Assembly (NCBI GenBank): GCA_947652605.1
Contig: OX393577.1
Location: 23,749,466 to 23,813,465, forward strand
DNA from: Elmis aenea
Lineage: Eukaryota; Arthropoda; Insecta; Coleoptera; Elmidae
Length of the DNA stretch: 64,000 nucleotides
Direction of reading: 5' to 3'
The position numbers and the translations under genes are program-made. The stretch's first letter is position 1. Every line of letters starts with the position of its first letter. Of this stretch, positions 1 through 12,570 are shown in pieces. The notes beneath the pieces are model-generated. The model ran no database searches. It saw only the letters and a program-made list of their open reading frames with translations, and was not told the DNA's origin.

Positions 1-599
1 GTTTAATTCACTTGAACGTATAAGATTATATTTTGTTGTATGTAATATTATTTTAACCGGATTTGAAGCGAAAACTTCATCAGTGTGTAATTAAAGCCTT
101 AGCGACATATTTGCTTTGGTATTTCACACGAGTACCTTTAGAACTATTCTAACATATTCGTTTGATCGCTGGTTCGTTCAATTAGTACATATAATCGCAC
201 TTTATATAAAACCTTCTGTTATATGACAAACTTGGAGAGACACTTTATGAACAAACTTTTGTTTATCCAGATATGCGATAATTATAAAACTATGCTGAAA
301 TGTATCTTAATAAATATTCAGGCGACCTAAATAAAGGGCAGAAAAGAGCAATTTATAAATCTCAAATATATAAACTTACATATGTTTGGGACTTAAAATT
401 CCTTATCACATTATGCATAATTAAACTTTTTCTTGCACTTGATCGTATATTTGCAGAAACACGTTATATTATATTATACACCATAAGGGCATTTTTTCCT
501 ATATGCTGCTATTTTTTACTCAAATTTCAGAGTTAAAATTTTCAGTTTGCTGTAACAATCAATTATTGCAACAAAAATCTATGATCCACAAAGCTTACG
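1..599. other. AT-rich stretch, nothing recognised
   Basis: I see no recognisable gene or repeat. Short open frames are present but have AT-driven composition and no family motif. The 5' edge of the following LINE is not sharp and lies near the end of this stretch. Confidence 0.5.
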
Positions 600-2138
600 G
601 ATGGATCATTGGTTACTATAAAATTAGCCTCAACTCTACCACTGATCTGATAACAGGAAAAGTTCTTAAACAGTTGCCAGAAAAAGCGCTTAAGCTTATA
701 AACACAAATATATAATGCCATGGTCCGACTAAGCCTCTTTCCAAGCCAGTGGAAAGTCGCTCACATTATGATGTTGCCCAAACCCGGTAAGCCACCAGAG
801 GAAGCCACTTCATACAGACCGATTAGTCTTTTACCAATTCTCTCAAAAGTTTTTGAGAAAATACTATTATAGAAACTACGACCTCTTTTGCAGCGAAAAG
901 AATTAATTCCAATACACCAATTTGGATTTCGCCAAAATCACGCAACCATTGAACAAGTGCATAGAGTCGCAAGCAAAATTAATCAAGACCTGGAAGAAAG
1001 ACGGTTCTGCTCGGCAGCTTTCCTTGATATCATTCAAGCATTCGACAAAGCTTGGCGCGAAGGCTTACTTTACAAAATTAAGAAAAATCTACCACATCCA
1101 TTTCACCAAATCTTAAAATCCTATCTTATTGAAACATTTTTTAAAGTAAAATTTAACCAGCAGCAAACTAATCTCGTTCCCATAACCTCTGTTGTGTCGC
1201 AGGGAAGTATCATCGGACCCGTCCTCTAATTGCTTTATACCGCCGACCTAACAGTGGAACATAACATGGTAGCTACCTTTGCCGACGATACAGCGGTCTT
1301 CGCCTCACATACAGATCCAACGATCGCATCGCTAATGCTGAAAAGAAACCTCGACAAGATCTCAAAATGGCTAAAAGTTTGAAGAATAAAAGTTAATGAA
1401 ACAAAGTTAACACACGTAACTTTTACTATGCGTAGAGACACCTGTCCCCACGTCTCACTAAACCGTACCGTTTTGCCGCAAGCGGAAGACACAAAATATG
1501 TGGGAATGCACTTAGATCGCAGACTGACATGGCGGAAACACATATGGATGAAACGTAAACAGCTGGGAGTGCAATTTAGAAAGTTGTACTGGCTTATTGG
1601 CAGAAACTCACAACTGTCAATCGATAACAAACTCTTAGTCTATAAAACGATTTTGAAGCCAATATGGACGTACGGAATACAACTGTGGGGTTCAAGCAGT
1701 AACTCTAACATAGAAATCTTACAACGATTTCAGGCCAAAACTTTAAGAACAATAACCAACGCACCATGGTATGTTACTAATGAAGTTATACAGCGAGATC
1801 TTCATATGTGCACAGTGAAAAATGTGATCCAAAGTTTTAGTGCCAAATATCAAAACAGATTGTCTCGTCATCCTAACCTTTTAGCAGTAAAGTTATTAGT
1901 GAACATGGACAAACTAAAAGACTAAAGAGGCATAAACCTCTAAACTTGCCTAATCGTTTTAAGTAATTATTTAACCTATGTTGCCAATAATAAACTAATT
2001 TAAGTAAATTTAAACGGATAGTTGCCACTGGGCAAGCTTATCCTTAACGTTAAATTAAAGCTTCAACAATTAATTTACCTACTTATTGTTCATAAAGAAT
2101 AGATTGTAAATTAATCGTAGATGCCATTAAAAAAAAAA
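600..2138 (+). pseudogene. Jockey-like LINE, decayed reverse transcriptase
   Basis: This is a 5'-truncated non-LTR retrotransposon whose reverse transcriptase would have copied its RNA at a nicked target. Reading + in several frames gives, in order, DLITGKVLKQLPEKAL, the box SYRPISLLPILSKVFEK, QFGFRQNHATIEQV, AAFLDIIQAFDKAW, and the catalytic box FADDTA (a variant of YADD) near 1280. The Jockey-type C-terminal part follows, with YVGMHLDRRLTWRKHI, YGIQLWGSSSNSNIEILQRF and the stop near 1923. Stops after EKILL, after GPVL and at WLKV, plus a frameshift near 715, show it is dead. The endonuclease and ORF1 are absent. A 3' untranslated part ends in an A-run at 2127-2138. The same protein family occurs on the minus strand near 23.0-24.3 kb. 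Clade assignment rests on remembered family motifs. Confidence 0.88.
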
Positions 2139-2972
2139 CCTCTACCACTAAACCTAGTAAAATAATGATTAATACATTGTTAATTTATTTTTATGGGCAT
2201 ATTAAATAATTTATTAAATGCGAATGGATCAATTTAATCCTAATTTAGTTCAACCAATATGATTTATTTGCTTTGTTAGCTATAAAGGTTCTATTTAATT
2301 ACATCACATCGTGAAGCTTTCTAAGCTGTTCGAGTAACGGATATTTGATCATAATTTATTTTGAAGCATGAGAATAATTAATACTCTTGCGTTCATAACG
2401 TATTACGTGATTGCTTTACTTAGTTGCTTGTATACTCGACAACGTTATTCCTTTATTTAAACCAGCGTATTTAAATTAGTCAATAATGGTTAATTATTTA
2501 AGATTAATATAGAAAAAAAGTGCCTTGAAACGCCGTCATATTTAAGACAACTAAGTCGCCATTTTAGCAAAGAAGATTTGTTTAAGTAAATCGTTTAAAA
2601 ATTGTTTTAGCAACGTTTAAAGCAAGTTGTTATGTATCATCTGTGAAAGTAAAAAAGAATTGCAAAAAGTAGCGTAGCCGTTGGATAACGAAGCGAAAAA
2701 GATGGGATTAAAAATCATTGAACTAAAAACTTAGTACCTACATGGAAATAAGGCCATAAGTAGTAAAGGAAAGTTAATACTTTAATTACGTCAAAATTAA
2801 GGACGAAAATTGGAGAAACTAAGAAATTTGGTATTGTAGAGGTGCACAATGCACATGGGTGACAACGGAAGGAAAGTGGAGCAACAACAACAAAATCTAG
2901 CAAATGTAGGCCTAAATGACTTGTAAAGCTTCTACATATATGTATAATAGAAACAATATACAGAGTGATATA
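2139..2972. other. AT-rich stretch, nothing recognised
   Basis: No coding or repeat structure is visible, apart from a degenerate mariner-like end (TACAGAGTG) at about 2959, just before the true element end. Confidence 0.45.
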
Positions 2973-4259
2973 CAGGGTGAGTCATTAGTGGCGGATCGGT
3001 CGATTGTGGCTAAACGGTTTGAGATAGAAAGTTGATTCTAACGGTATTCCATACAGTTTTTTCTTCCGAACACGATAAAAATATTTTTAAATATACAGGG
3101 TGAGTCACCTCTCTGGAACCAATAGCAACTTTTATATTTCAAATACAACACCCCATTTTTTATTTCATATTCTTGACCGCCTTCATTTTAGCTTTACATT
3201 GATATAAAATAGTACAGGTTTTTATGCGGCCTTGTCACTAAAAAAAATAATTTTCAAAATTTTTCAAGGTTTCAAGTCTTTATTAAAAATATTCTCCTGA
3301 AGTCATTTTTCGAAGCACAGAGTTTTAATTTGGTAAGGATATGCAGGAAACATTGCTCTATTAGCTCGATACGAAAAAGTTTGAATCACGCATACAGGGT
3401 GTTCATAAATAGGTGGCAACTTTTCTGATTTTCAAAAGCCCGTAACTCAATTTTTTCAAATGCAAACCCCTGTATTTTGTTATGTCATCGAATTCGTCTT
3501 TAAGAGAGCTTCATTTTTTGTTAAGTATGTCCTATACCCAAAACTCGTACTTTTCGAGATATTCGACTTTTTTTTTCTAATCGTTATTAAAGCAAATAGG
3601 ATGCCGTGGAAATCAAAAAAGCTGACTATTCACTTCACTAACACCAAGAACTTGTCATTTATTATATATATATATCTCTCTCACCTTCACAAGATATTGT
3701 TAATTATAGGGCAACGGGCAACGTTATATTTTGAAGTAGGCTATGAAGGTAGACAGTGGTAATTTAAAACAATTGAAAGAAAAAAACAAGAAAGTTATAA
3801 ATTTATCTTTTCGTTACAAATTTTTGACATTTTTGTTAACAATTTGTAACATTCTTACTTTTAAATTAAGATTCTTTTAAAATTATTTATGGATTTATTT
3901 GTTGGACCAGTGTAATGACAATTACTAAATCCTTTAAACCATTTTGTGTGTGTTTACAATACGACTTTCGGTTTAATCTGAAACGGATCCAATCCTACCC
4001 TTTTTTTAAATTTAAACGTAAGACAGGACAGTAATTTTTTTTTATTCGTTTTTTTTTTCTCATACCTAATACTTTATCAATTGGTTGTATTATGACTTTG
4101 TAAGCGATTAAACTCAGTTGTATGAAAAATGTTCTGACCCCGATCAGAACCGGGTTATTTTTGTCAAGTCGTCTGATACGAAGCGCTCAAGGTTTCTTCT
4201 CAGTCTTCTTGGGCAAGAGGATGTAGTACTGACAAAAATCTGGACTTTGTACATATTAA

Positions 4260-5212
4260 CAAAATAGGAGATACAAAAATTTAATGGAGACGATGCTCGA
4301 AATGACCATCATTTATTTCTTGGCAGTAAACTAACCTAAGCCGATATTTCGTAAAAATATTTAAAACCTGGTGAATTTTTTCTGTTATTATGTTTCTTAG
4401 TTCGCCAAGAGAGTGTGCATAAATATTAGATTTAAAATGTGCCCAAAGAAGGAAATCTAATAGAGTTATGTTATCCGGTGACCGGAGCGGCCACTCGGTG
4501 TGACCTTTGTGCCCGATCCATCGATCAGGAAATTATTATCTGGTAATTGCCCAATTTCCTCTAGTGCGGGAATAATTTCGTTATTTAGCAGTTCCAAATA
4601 TATTTCACCTGTAAGAGTGCAATTTAAAAAAAAAAACGGACCAATAACGCAATTTCTGTGAATTCCCGCTCATACATTAAGCTTCTGTGGATGCTGGGTG
4701 TGTGCTTGCTGAAAGCAATAAGGATTAGTTTGCGACCAGTAGCGGCAGTTATGTCGATTAACTGTTCCATTTAAACAAAAAGTCGCTTCATCAGAAAACA
4801 CCACATTGCTTATGAAGTTAGGATTAGGATCACGATCGCAGATGTCCATGGTAAGTTCACAAAACGAAATCGTCATTCGAAAGTTCTTGCACAGGACGAA
4901 TTTAAAGGGATGGTGTTTTTTCTCATTTATAATGCTACCCACTGAGCGTCTACTACCTACACCATGAAAGCGCGCGCGACTTTTTCTAACGTGACAGCAA
5001 TTTCGTGTGCTTTATTTTCGTTGGTTGCAAAATTTGGTTGACCACTTTTCGGTGAATTGCGAACGCCTCCATTTAAATCAGATCGTCGTAAGGTTTTGGC
5101 AAACAAGGAACGCGTTATTGGCTGGCGATCAGGATGTAAATTATTAAATAAATTACATACGTCATGATACTTTCTTCGCTTATCGCCGAAACCAAAATTT
5201 CTGTTCACTCTC
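4260..5212 (-). pseudogene. Mariner-like (DUF4817-type) transposase remnant
   Basis: This encodes a broken DDE transposase of the IS630/Tc1/mariner group, which would bind inverted ends and move the element into TA sites. The N-terminal half (5208-4957) shows a helix-turn-helix region of the kind seen in insect DUF4817 transposases: LHPDRQPITRS, TLRRSDLNGGVRNSPKSGQP. The next segment (4942-4670) carries the first catalytic Asp in VVFSDEATFCLNG. The last segment, in shifted frames below 4670, reads PALEEIGQLPDNN, then WIGHKGHTEWPLRSPD with the third catalytic Asp, then LLDFLLWAHFKSNIY, and ends with NDGHFEHRLH. The expected QDGAPPH block with the second Asp is missing between PDNN and DRWIG, so a short deletion seems to have removed it. 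Frameshifts and stops confirm that it is inactive. Confidence 0.8.
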
Positions 5213-5682
5213 TTTCACCATTTTAAGTAAAAAAAAAAAAAATGAAACTGTTATTTGAGAACTACAATAATTGTTTACATTTTAAGATTTTTTTGTTTTC
5301 TCCTATCTACCTTCATAGCCTACTTGAAAATATTACGTTGCCCTAATAATTAACAACAAAATCGCGATATCTCGAAAAATATCAATTTTAGGTATAAAAC
5401 AGGTTTAATTTTTCTATAAGAATGTGTAAAAAAATAGGGTGTTGTATTTAAGAAAAATGAGTTATCGATGTTTAAACTTGTACAGTTTGACCAAACGTTA
5501 AAACGTTCTGTATAGTATTTTTAAAATGTAGTTGTTGCAAAATGTTAATTAGCTTATTTAAAAAAAAAACATTCTTGCCTTTTCAAAATTTTAAAATATT
5601 GAACATTTTTGGAAGTGCTGTATTCCTCAATTTTTTTAATAAAAATGTGAATTTAACGAAAACGGTTGACTTTAGGCATATA

Positions 5683-7639
5683 CAGGGTGAATCACGACGG
5701 ACGCGTCGGAGTTTTATGGCGAAACGGTATATATTTTCCAATTTCTGTCGCTGTTAGATTATGTAAGTCAATAAGGGCTACATTTTAAAAATATTTTCAA
5801 ACATACAGGGTGCTCCAAAAAAGAGTGCCATACCAAAGTTATACTTTTTCTTATGGAACACCCTGTATTTTTTTACATTTTTGGATTCCTCTTTAAATTT
5901 AATTCAAAAAATGTATAAGGTCCTATGGGTCTAATGTCAACCGTTCTCGTGAAAATTGCATTTTCATGAAAGTACAAAGTTTTCAAAAATTTTCAACATT
6001 TAAAAACTTTGAGAAGTCTGAAGAAATTCGCTTGGAGATAAGATTGACAATAGATTATATAACACTTTGTACCACCTACATTTTTAAAATATTATACAGG
6101 GCGTTTTTTACGCTTGGTCAAACTTGTGAAACTTTAAACATCGATAACTCATTTTTTTTTAATACAACACCCTATATTTTTTTACACCGTGTTATAGAAA
6201 ATTTAATTCTCTGTTAAAAACATTCATACTGTTTTATACCTTAAATTGATATTTTCCGAGATATCGCGATTTTATTGTTAATTATTGGGGCAAAGTAATA
6301 TTTTCGAGTAGGCTATGAAGGTAGACAGCGGTAATTTGAAACAATTGAAAGAAAGAACAAGAAAGGTTTAGTTTTATCTTTTGCCTACGCCTTTTTGACA
6401 TTTTTTTATAATGAAGAGCAATCTCACGTTTAAATCAAGATTTCTTAAAATTATTTATGCATTTATTTATTGGACCAGTATGATAAGGTGATTACTAAAT
6501 CCTATAAACCATTTTTTTTGTATGTTTATAATACGACACTCGGTTGTACCAAAATGTCTTTGCTTAAATTCTGGTTCCACGCATTTTGCAAACATTGTGT
6601 TTTATACAGTGTGCTTAGTGTGCACAATGTTTAATGTAAGTAAGTGTTTATGGTGTGTTAACTAAAATATAAATACACAGAAAATATTTCAAATTGGGAC
6701 CGTAGTAACTTAAATTGAACATTTATAAAAATATTTCCAGTGATAACTAAAATAATAATTCAAAAATAAAATTTAAGAGCCGATTACAATAAATGTACAA
6801 CATGACGACCATCCTCTTGAATACACATTGTGATCCTCTTTTCAAGTGAACGTCCTACATTGCGCAACATATTAGTAGTGATTGTCTCAAAAGTTTTTAA
6901 ATTATTATTACATACATTGTCAAACAAAAATGCGTAGGCAAAAGATAAAACTAAACCTTTCTTGTTCTTTCTTTCAATTGTTTCAAAATACCGCTGTCTA
7001 CCTTCATAGCCTACTCGAAAATATTACTTTGCCTTAATAATTAACAATAAAATCGCGATATCTCGGAAAATATCAGTTTTAGGTATAAAACAGTATTTAT
7101 GTTTTCGAAAGAGAATTAAATTTTCTATAAGACGGTGTAAAAAAATATAGGGTGTTGTATTTAAAAAAAATTAGTTATCCATGTTTAAAGTTTCACAAGT
7201 TTGACCAAGCGTAAAAAACGCCCTGTATAATATTTTAAAAATGTAGGTGGTGCAAAGTGTTACATAATCTATTGTCAATCTTATCTCCAAGCGAATTTCT
7301 TCAGACTTTTCAAAGTTTTTAAATCTTGAAAATTTTTGAAAACTTTGTATTTTCATGAAAATGCAATTTTCACGAGAACGGTTGACTTTAGACCCATAGA
7401 ACCTCATACATTTTTTGAATTAAATTTAAAGAGGAATCCAAAAATGTAAAAAAATACAGGGTGTTCCATAAGAAAAAGTATAACTTTGATATGGCACTCT
7501 TTTTTGGAGGACCCTGTATGTTTGAAAATATTTTTAAAATGTAGCCCTTATTGACTTACATAATCTAACAGAGACAGAAATTGGAAAATATAAACCGTGT
7601 CGCCATAAAACTCCGACGCGTCCGTCGTGACTCACCCTG
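5683..7639. mobile_element. Foldback element with ~720 bp inverted arms, TA-flanked
   Basis: The arms 5683-6405 and about 6930-7639 are inverted copies. The element begins CAGGGTGAATCACGACGG and ends with the inverse, flanked by TA at 5681-5682 and 7640-7641. The loop 6410-6930 has no coding capacity. Part of the arm and loop (about 6400-6545) resembles 3830-3990 of the mariner-like element it interrupts, so it looks like a non-autonomous relative of that element. Additional CAGGGTG/CACCCTG motifs lie inside each arm. Confidence 0.85.
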
Positions 7640-7890
7640 TATAACCTTTTAGATTTTTAAATGTAAATTTAAAGAGAAATCCAAAAATATACCAGTATAG
7701 ATACAGAATGTTCTACATTATATAAAATTTCAAAGTTTAGGTCCGTTTCTGGTTGAACCGGAAGTCGTATTGAAACCTCAATATTTTTACCGAATCTGGA
7801 ATATACGATAACGGTCGGATACCAAATTTCATTGAAATTTTTAATAGTGTTCTAGATATTTGTTTGTTTCCATACTTTTGCGCATTCCTG

Positions 7891-10800
7891 TATAAAAAAC
7901 AAACGCATTATTCTGGTATTAAAAAGTGTATAGTATTAAAATTTGTTTCTCTCTTCAGATTGTTATACTTTGTTAGTTCTAACAACAAAACTGATAGTTA
8001 ACTGCAACAGTAAATTTGTTCACCAAATTAATTATCTTCTCTATCAAAGAATAAGGAATTTCATCAGGAAATAAATTCCTTGTGCTAAAATTGTTTGTTA
8101 TGTAGTTCCGTAACTACACCCAAATCCAGAAAAAAAGGGATTCAGCACGTCTGTTACCGACAGAATATTTGTATTCCCCGATTTTAGGTGGAAAAGTCTC
8201 ACATATCTCCTGAGCTAAATCAATTGGGGTTTATGTGGCAACGACATATCAGAAATCTGAGAAGCTTTCACAAAATTACAATTTACTGTGAATGAAATAG
8301 AAAAAGTTATAGCTTACGTATAAAGTTACATAACAAAAGTGTTACGAAACAAAGGAAAGTATTTGTAGCATTAAACACCTGTTAAACAAAAATAATAATT
8401 TCTTTTATAGAGCCACGCCATAGTATTGTATCAAACTTTTACTACATTTATTTCAAATTGAACTACATTTTATATTTAGGTCATAAGTGACAAAGTGTAA
8501 TATTGCCTTGATCTGTTTTGACCTAAAAATACATTAATTACAGTAAGATTTTCTTTGAGTTGAAGAGTTGTAAGGAATGAGACATCAAAGGGAATTAATA
8601 ATTACTTGTAAGTTGTAAGACCTGCTTTAGTAACTCGATCATTTTAACTTAAATGTATTGGGAAAAACAAATAAGACTAATGATTTTAGTAGACAATAAA
8701 TGGTTGAGAATTATTTAATTGATTCATTAGTTAATTGAAGTAAGTGTAATGAAAAAAATATTTAATTTACAAGTTCATCAGCAGCAATATATTAAGTAAT
8801 AAATTTTTTAAATATTTGTTTTCTTAACCTGGATTGAATGCTAACTTACCTATATTACGTTACAATATATTTGATGTTTTGTTTGTTAATAATTATGTGT
8901 AAAAACTGCTGAATATAAAATTTCAAGTTCTGCCTTTTATCATATAAAATTTAAAAAAGCTGCATATATTGCATATAACAATAATTTTTAATGTTCATAA
9001 AACATACATAAAAACTTGAAACCCTTATCCAGCTACACACACACACAAACATGTAAATGCGACCTTTTCATTTAAAAAGTACAACCGTTAATGCGAAAAA
9101 CTGCATTAACGTTACATAAAACACATCATTATTCCGTAAAGCAATTTAAATTAAAAATAATATTAAAGGTTTATTTACTTTACTAAACTCATTTTGGCGT
9201 TTAATTAACGCGTATGTGTTTCATGTTTTAATCGTATCAAATGAAAGGTTACATACATACATTTAATGAGCACTATTAATTTAATGCTCCATTTATTTAA
9301 TTTATAAAATAAATGCAAAAACGCTAAGGGTTTTTTAATTAAAATTGAATTTTGAGACCAAAGGGTGAGCTTCAAAAAGAATTCTCTACAACAGGCAAAT
9401 ATAGTACTTTCATTAACGAAAAAAAGCAATGTTAATACTTAACAACTCCAATAATTTTTAAAATAAGTACAACAGTGCCCTAAGATGCATTAATAAAAAA
9501 AGGTCTATCCAGAAAATCTAGTTAAATAAAGCTTTAAAACACAATTCTTCCTCTGCAAAAAAAACAATTATAAGTGCAAAAGGATTTTGGCGTTAATATC
9601 ATTGTCACGTACTGTTTTTTCTTCATTTTTGTATTCATCGTAAATAATTATTTGACAAAAAGCAACGTAAATAAACTTTGATTGCCAAACGAATTTTGGA
9701 ATGGCGGAATTGTATGTTAAAATGTCCAGTTTTGAAATGCAACCTCATTGTTCATAAATTGTTTTAAAAAAAAGCATGTTACTGGATTAATAAATATATA
9801 TTTCTGTAACTAACAAGTAGCAAGTTATACTAAAGTAAGTTAAATTATACCTGTATTTCTACAATTACATCAAAACCTAAACAGACTTGTTTATAATTAA
9901 GTGCTATGTTTTAATGAACATCGATTTTCAACTGAATTCTAGGCACGTTTTTAGTGTCTAGGAGGCTCTGGAACTCAAACGCAATATAAAGTGCGTAACT
10001 AGACTGTTCCATACTAAATAATTTTCTATGTGAACCCAAAAATATTTTTTATGGTGCTGCAAAAAAGTCTTACAGGTAAGCGTATGTACAAGGGCCAAGC
10101 TGAAATTGAGAATATAAAGAAAACTAATAGGTTATGAAAAGCAAAATCCGCACTTTCATATTATTTACTTCTTTGGCTATCATTTGGGTTATTTTTTAAG
10201 GTAAAGTGGGTTAGAACATAGTTTATGAATTGCATTAAATAGTAGAAAAGGTGAAGAAATTGTGTTCATCCAAAAGCATTTTCGAATTGTGATTAATTTC
10301 GATTTTAAAAAAGGTTTAAGTTCGTAAAGGAAATAAAAAGTGTTCAGAACTTTCTGATTTAGCCTCAGGTACGATTTTTTTGTAAATAACTTTCTTAGCT
10401 TTTAATTTAAATTAGATAATTAATTGTACGATTTTAAATCCAAACTCTTAATTCGGACTCATTAATATTGTGCTCAACCTTTGGAAACTTCTACTAATTT
10501 TCAGCACCAAGAAATTAAATTCTTAACTTGTACTGCAGTGAACAAGTTATTCCGTTGTGTGGGGTTTCTCGTTTGTCGACTACCTTTAATAAAGTGAAGG
10601 CTTTGTAGATGTTTAATTCTTTAATTAACCTTCAAAGGAACTTCTGAAGCACGAATCTAGGCGAGTATAAGATTTCATTTAATATAAATAGGGCGTATGG
10701 CGTAGGTATACTTATATATAATATCTCGGATTATGTCATTTGCAAATAAATATATTTTCGTTCGAACAACCATCGGTAAAATATATTCATTATCTTCAAC

Positions 10801-11015
10801 TACTAGTTGGCGTACATTATATGTGCTTAATTAACGCATATTTATTTACATTATTTCAATCGTAATTATTTTGTCATGTTATTTTAAAAAAAGTTTAATT
10901 TTAATAGAATTGTGCGCAATACACGACTCCAATTTCAATGGAAATTATAAAATCCTTGTATGTTAACAATTTGGGTCATATTTTAATGTCCAAAAATTAT
11001 AATGTATTTTGTAAC
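7891..11015. other. AT-rich intergenic DNA, nothing recognised
   Basis: I found no gene, long repeat or transposon end. There is a short CA run near 9035-9050. Open frames here are short and unconvincing. Confidence 0.5.
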
Positions 11016-11018
11016 ACC

Positions 11019-11272
11019 CAGTGGCGTAATGCAGGAGGGAGTTAGGGGGGTCGTAACTCTCTCCCAAGAACCTGGATATATAAAACTAGGGGTAGATAAA
11101 GCTCCCTCCGCTGAACGTGGACAACCAATTTTACCAGAAAGTTCTTACAAATATATTTTGATACATCTTACAATTCCTATTTGTGTAAGGTTTGACAACT
11201 AAAAATCAATTTAAAAGACTGTTGCCTTTATTAACTTCCCCCATGAAAAACACCCTGTCTACGCTACAAGTA
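11019..11272. mobile_element. Possible small hAT derivative (CAGTGGCG ends)
   Basis: The left end CAGTGGCGTAATGCAGG resembles the ends of the element at 15665-15918. The right end CCTGTCTACGCTAC is its degenerate inverse. Flanks GTAACACC and GTAACATA could be a decayed 8 bp target duplication (6 of 8 bases). No coding capacity is seen. Confidence 0.4.
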
Positions 11273-11671
11273 ACATATAAAATTTAAAAAATTAGCTAAA
11301 TAAATTGCATAATAAATTTTGTCTAATTTTGAAGTTGCTTAAGTATTAAAAAATCTTCAGTAATTTGCAAATTAAATCTATAAATAATTTTGTTAAAACA
11401 AGTGCTCTTTCAGTTAGTATTATCACAAAGGCTTTAAGGCCTAAACCTTAAAGACAATGTGCGCTTGGGGGGTAGCTCGGGATTCATAATGAAGCTAATT
11501 GATTATGAAATTGAGCAAGCAGATTTATTATAAGAACCAGTTGAACACATTGACAAACAGAAATCTTACAGAACGGTGACTCACTGGACCCAGGGTAATT
11601 ACGGGATTACGGCCATCTCACCCGGTTGCGCTAAGCCCGACTCTACTGTTGACTGTTGACTCTAGAGTCCA

Positions 11672-11892
11672 GGGGTCGGCAACGTGTAGCCAACTCTTTT
11701 TGGCAAAACATTTATTCCTACAATTCTTTACAGTGCCGTCCAAAATCCCGCGCGTGCCATGTTTACTTTGTTAGTTTGGCACTTTGGCACGCTAAGGCGT
11801 GCCACCTATTTGCCATCCCTGTATTATTGTGTGCCGATATATTGGTCGGGCCGCAAAAATGTTCGTTGCGGGCCGCGAGTTTGACACCCCTG
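11672..11892. repeat. Degenerate hAT termini
   Basis: CAGGGGTCGGCAA at 11672 is followed by the inverse-like GCCATCCCTG near 11820. A second hAT-type end, GAGTTTGACACCCCTG, finishes near 11892. No matching 8 bp flanks were found, so these may be pieces of two separate elements. The stretch is richer in GC than its neighbours. Confidence 0.45.
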
Positions 11893-11911
11893 CTCTACAC
11901 TGTCTACTCTC

Positions 11912-12562
11912 TAGGGGTGGGCGATATATCGATATATCGATAAATATCGATATAATTTTGATATCGATATATCGATATATCGGAATGTCGGAATATCGAT
12001 GTATCGATATATCGATATATCGATATATCGTTATTCCGACATTCCAATATATCGATAATTTAAGGGCGAGAAGCTTTTTTTTTTTTTTTACCAATCTCTT
12101 TTTTCACTTTTTTACCGACTTTTTTAGCTTCGCGCCGCTTTTATATCGAAATTTCGATATGTCGATATATATCGATATATCGATAATCCGATATATCGAT
12201 ATATCGGAATATCGATGTATCGATATATCGATATATCGATATTCCGACATTCCGATATATCGATAATTTAAGGGCGAGCTTTTTTTTTTTTTTACCAGTC
12301 TCTTTTTTCACTTTTTTACCGACTTTTTTAGCTTCGCGCCGCTTTTATATCGAAATTTCGATATGTCGATATATATCGATATATCGATAATCCGATATAT
12401 CGATAATCCGATATATCGATATATCGATATTCCGATATATTGATATATCGATATATCGATATTCCGATATATCGATATGTCGATATATCGATATATCGAT
12501 ATATATCGATATAATTTCGATATCGATATTCGATATCGAAATTTGGATATCGCTCACCCCTA
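11912..12562. mobile_element. CGATATAT-rich non-autonomous hAT element
   Basis: Ends TAGGGGTGGGCGATA and its inverse are flanked by identical 8 bp copies CTACTCTC at 11904-11911 and 12563-12570, which is diagnostic of hAT insertion. Nearly all of the interior is arrays of the palindrome CGATATATCG. A 208 bp segment is tandemly duplicated: TTAAGGGCGAG, a T-run, then TTTAGCTTCGCGCCGC starts at about 12060 and again at about 12268. Predicted proteins here are low-complexity artefacts of the array. Confidence 0.88.
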
Positions 12563-12570
12563 CTACTCTC

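Larger units (their letters stand above)
2973..7890 (-). mobile_element. Mariner-like element with long composite arms
   Basis: The left end begins CAGGGTGAGTCA after a TA dinucleotide. The inner arm around 3680-3775 is repeated inverted at about 5290-5400 (shared core TAGGCTATGAAGGTAGACAG or close variants). A transposase remnant lies between the arms on the minus strand. The right arm is interrupted at about 5682 by the foldback element 5683-7639. It seems to resume at 7642, because AATTTAAAGAGAAATCCAAA there matches the sequence expected next when compared with the inserted element's own arm. The outer right end near 7888 (TTCCTGTATA) is uncertain. Both arms contain several internal CAGGGTG or CACCCTG motifs (for example 3101 and 3397), so they look built from several transposon ends. 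Confidence 0.6.

Noticed and set aside
11792..12557. Several 70-155 codon frames on both strands with YRYIDISI-like repeats
   Set aside because: These are translations of the CGATATATCG palindromes in any frame, not proteins.
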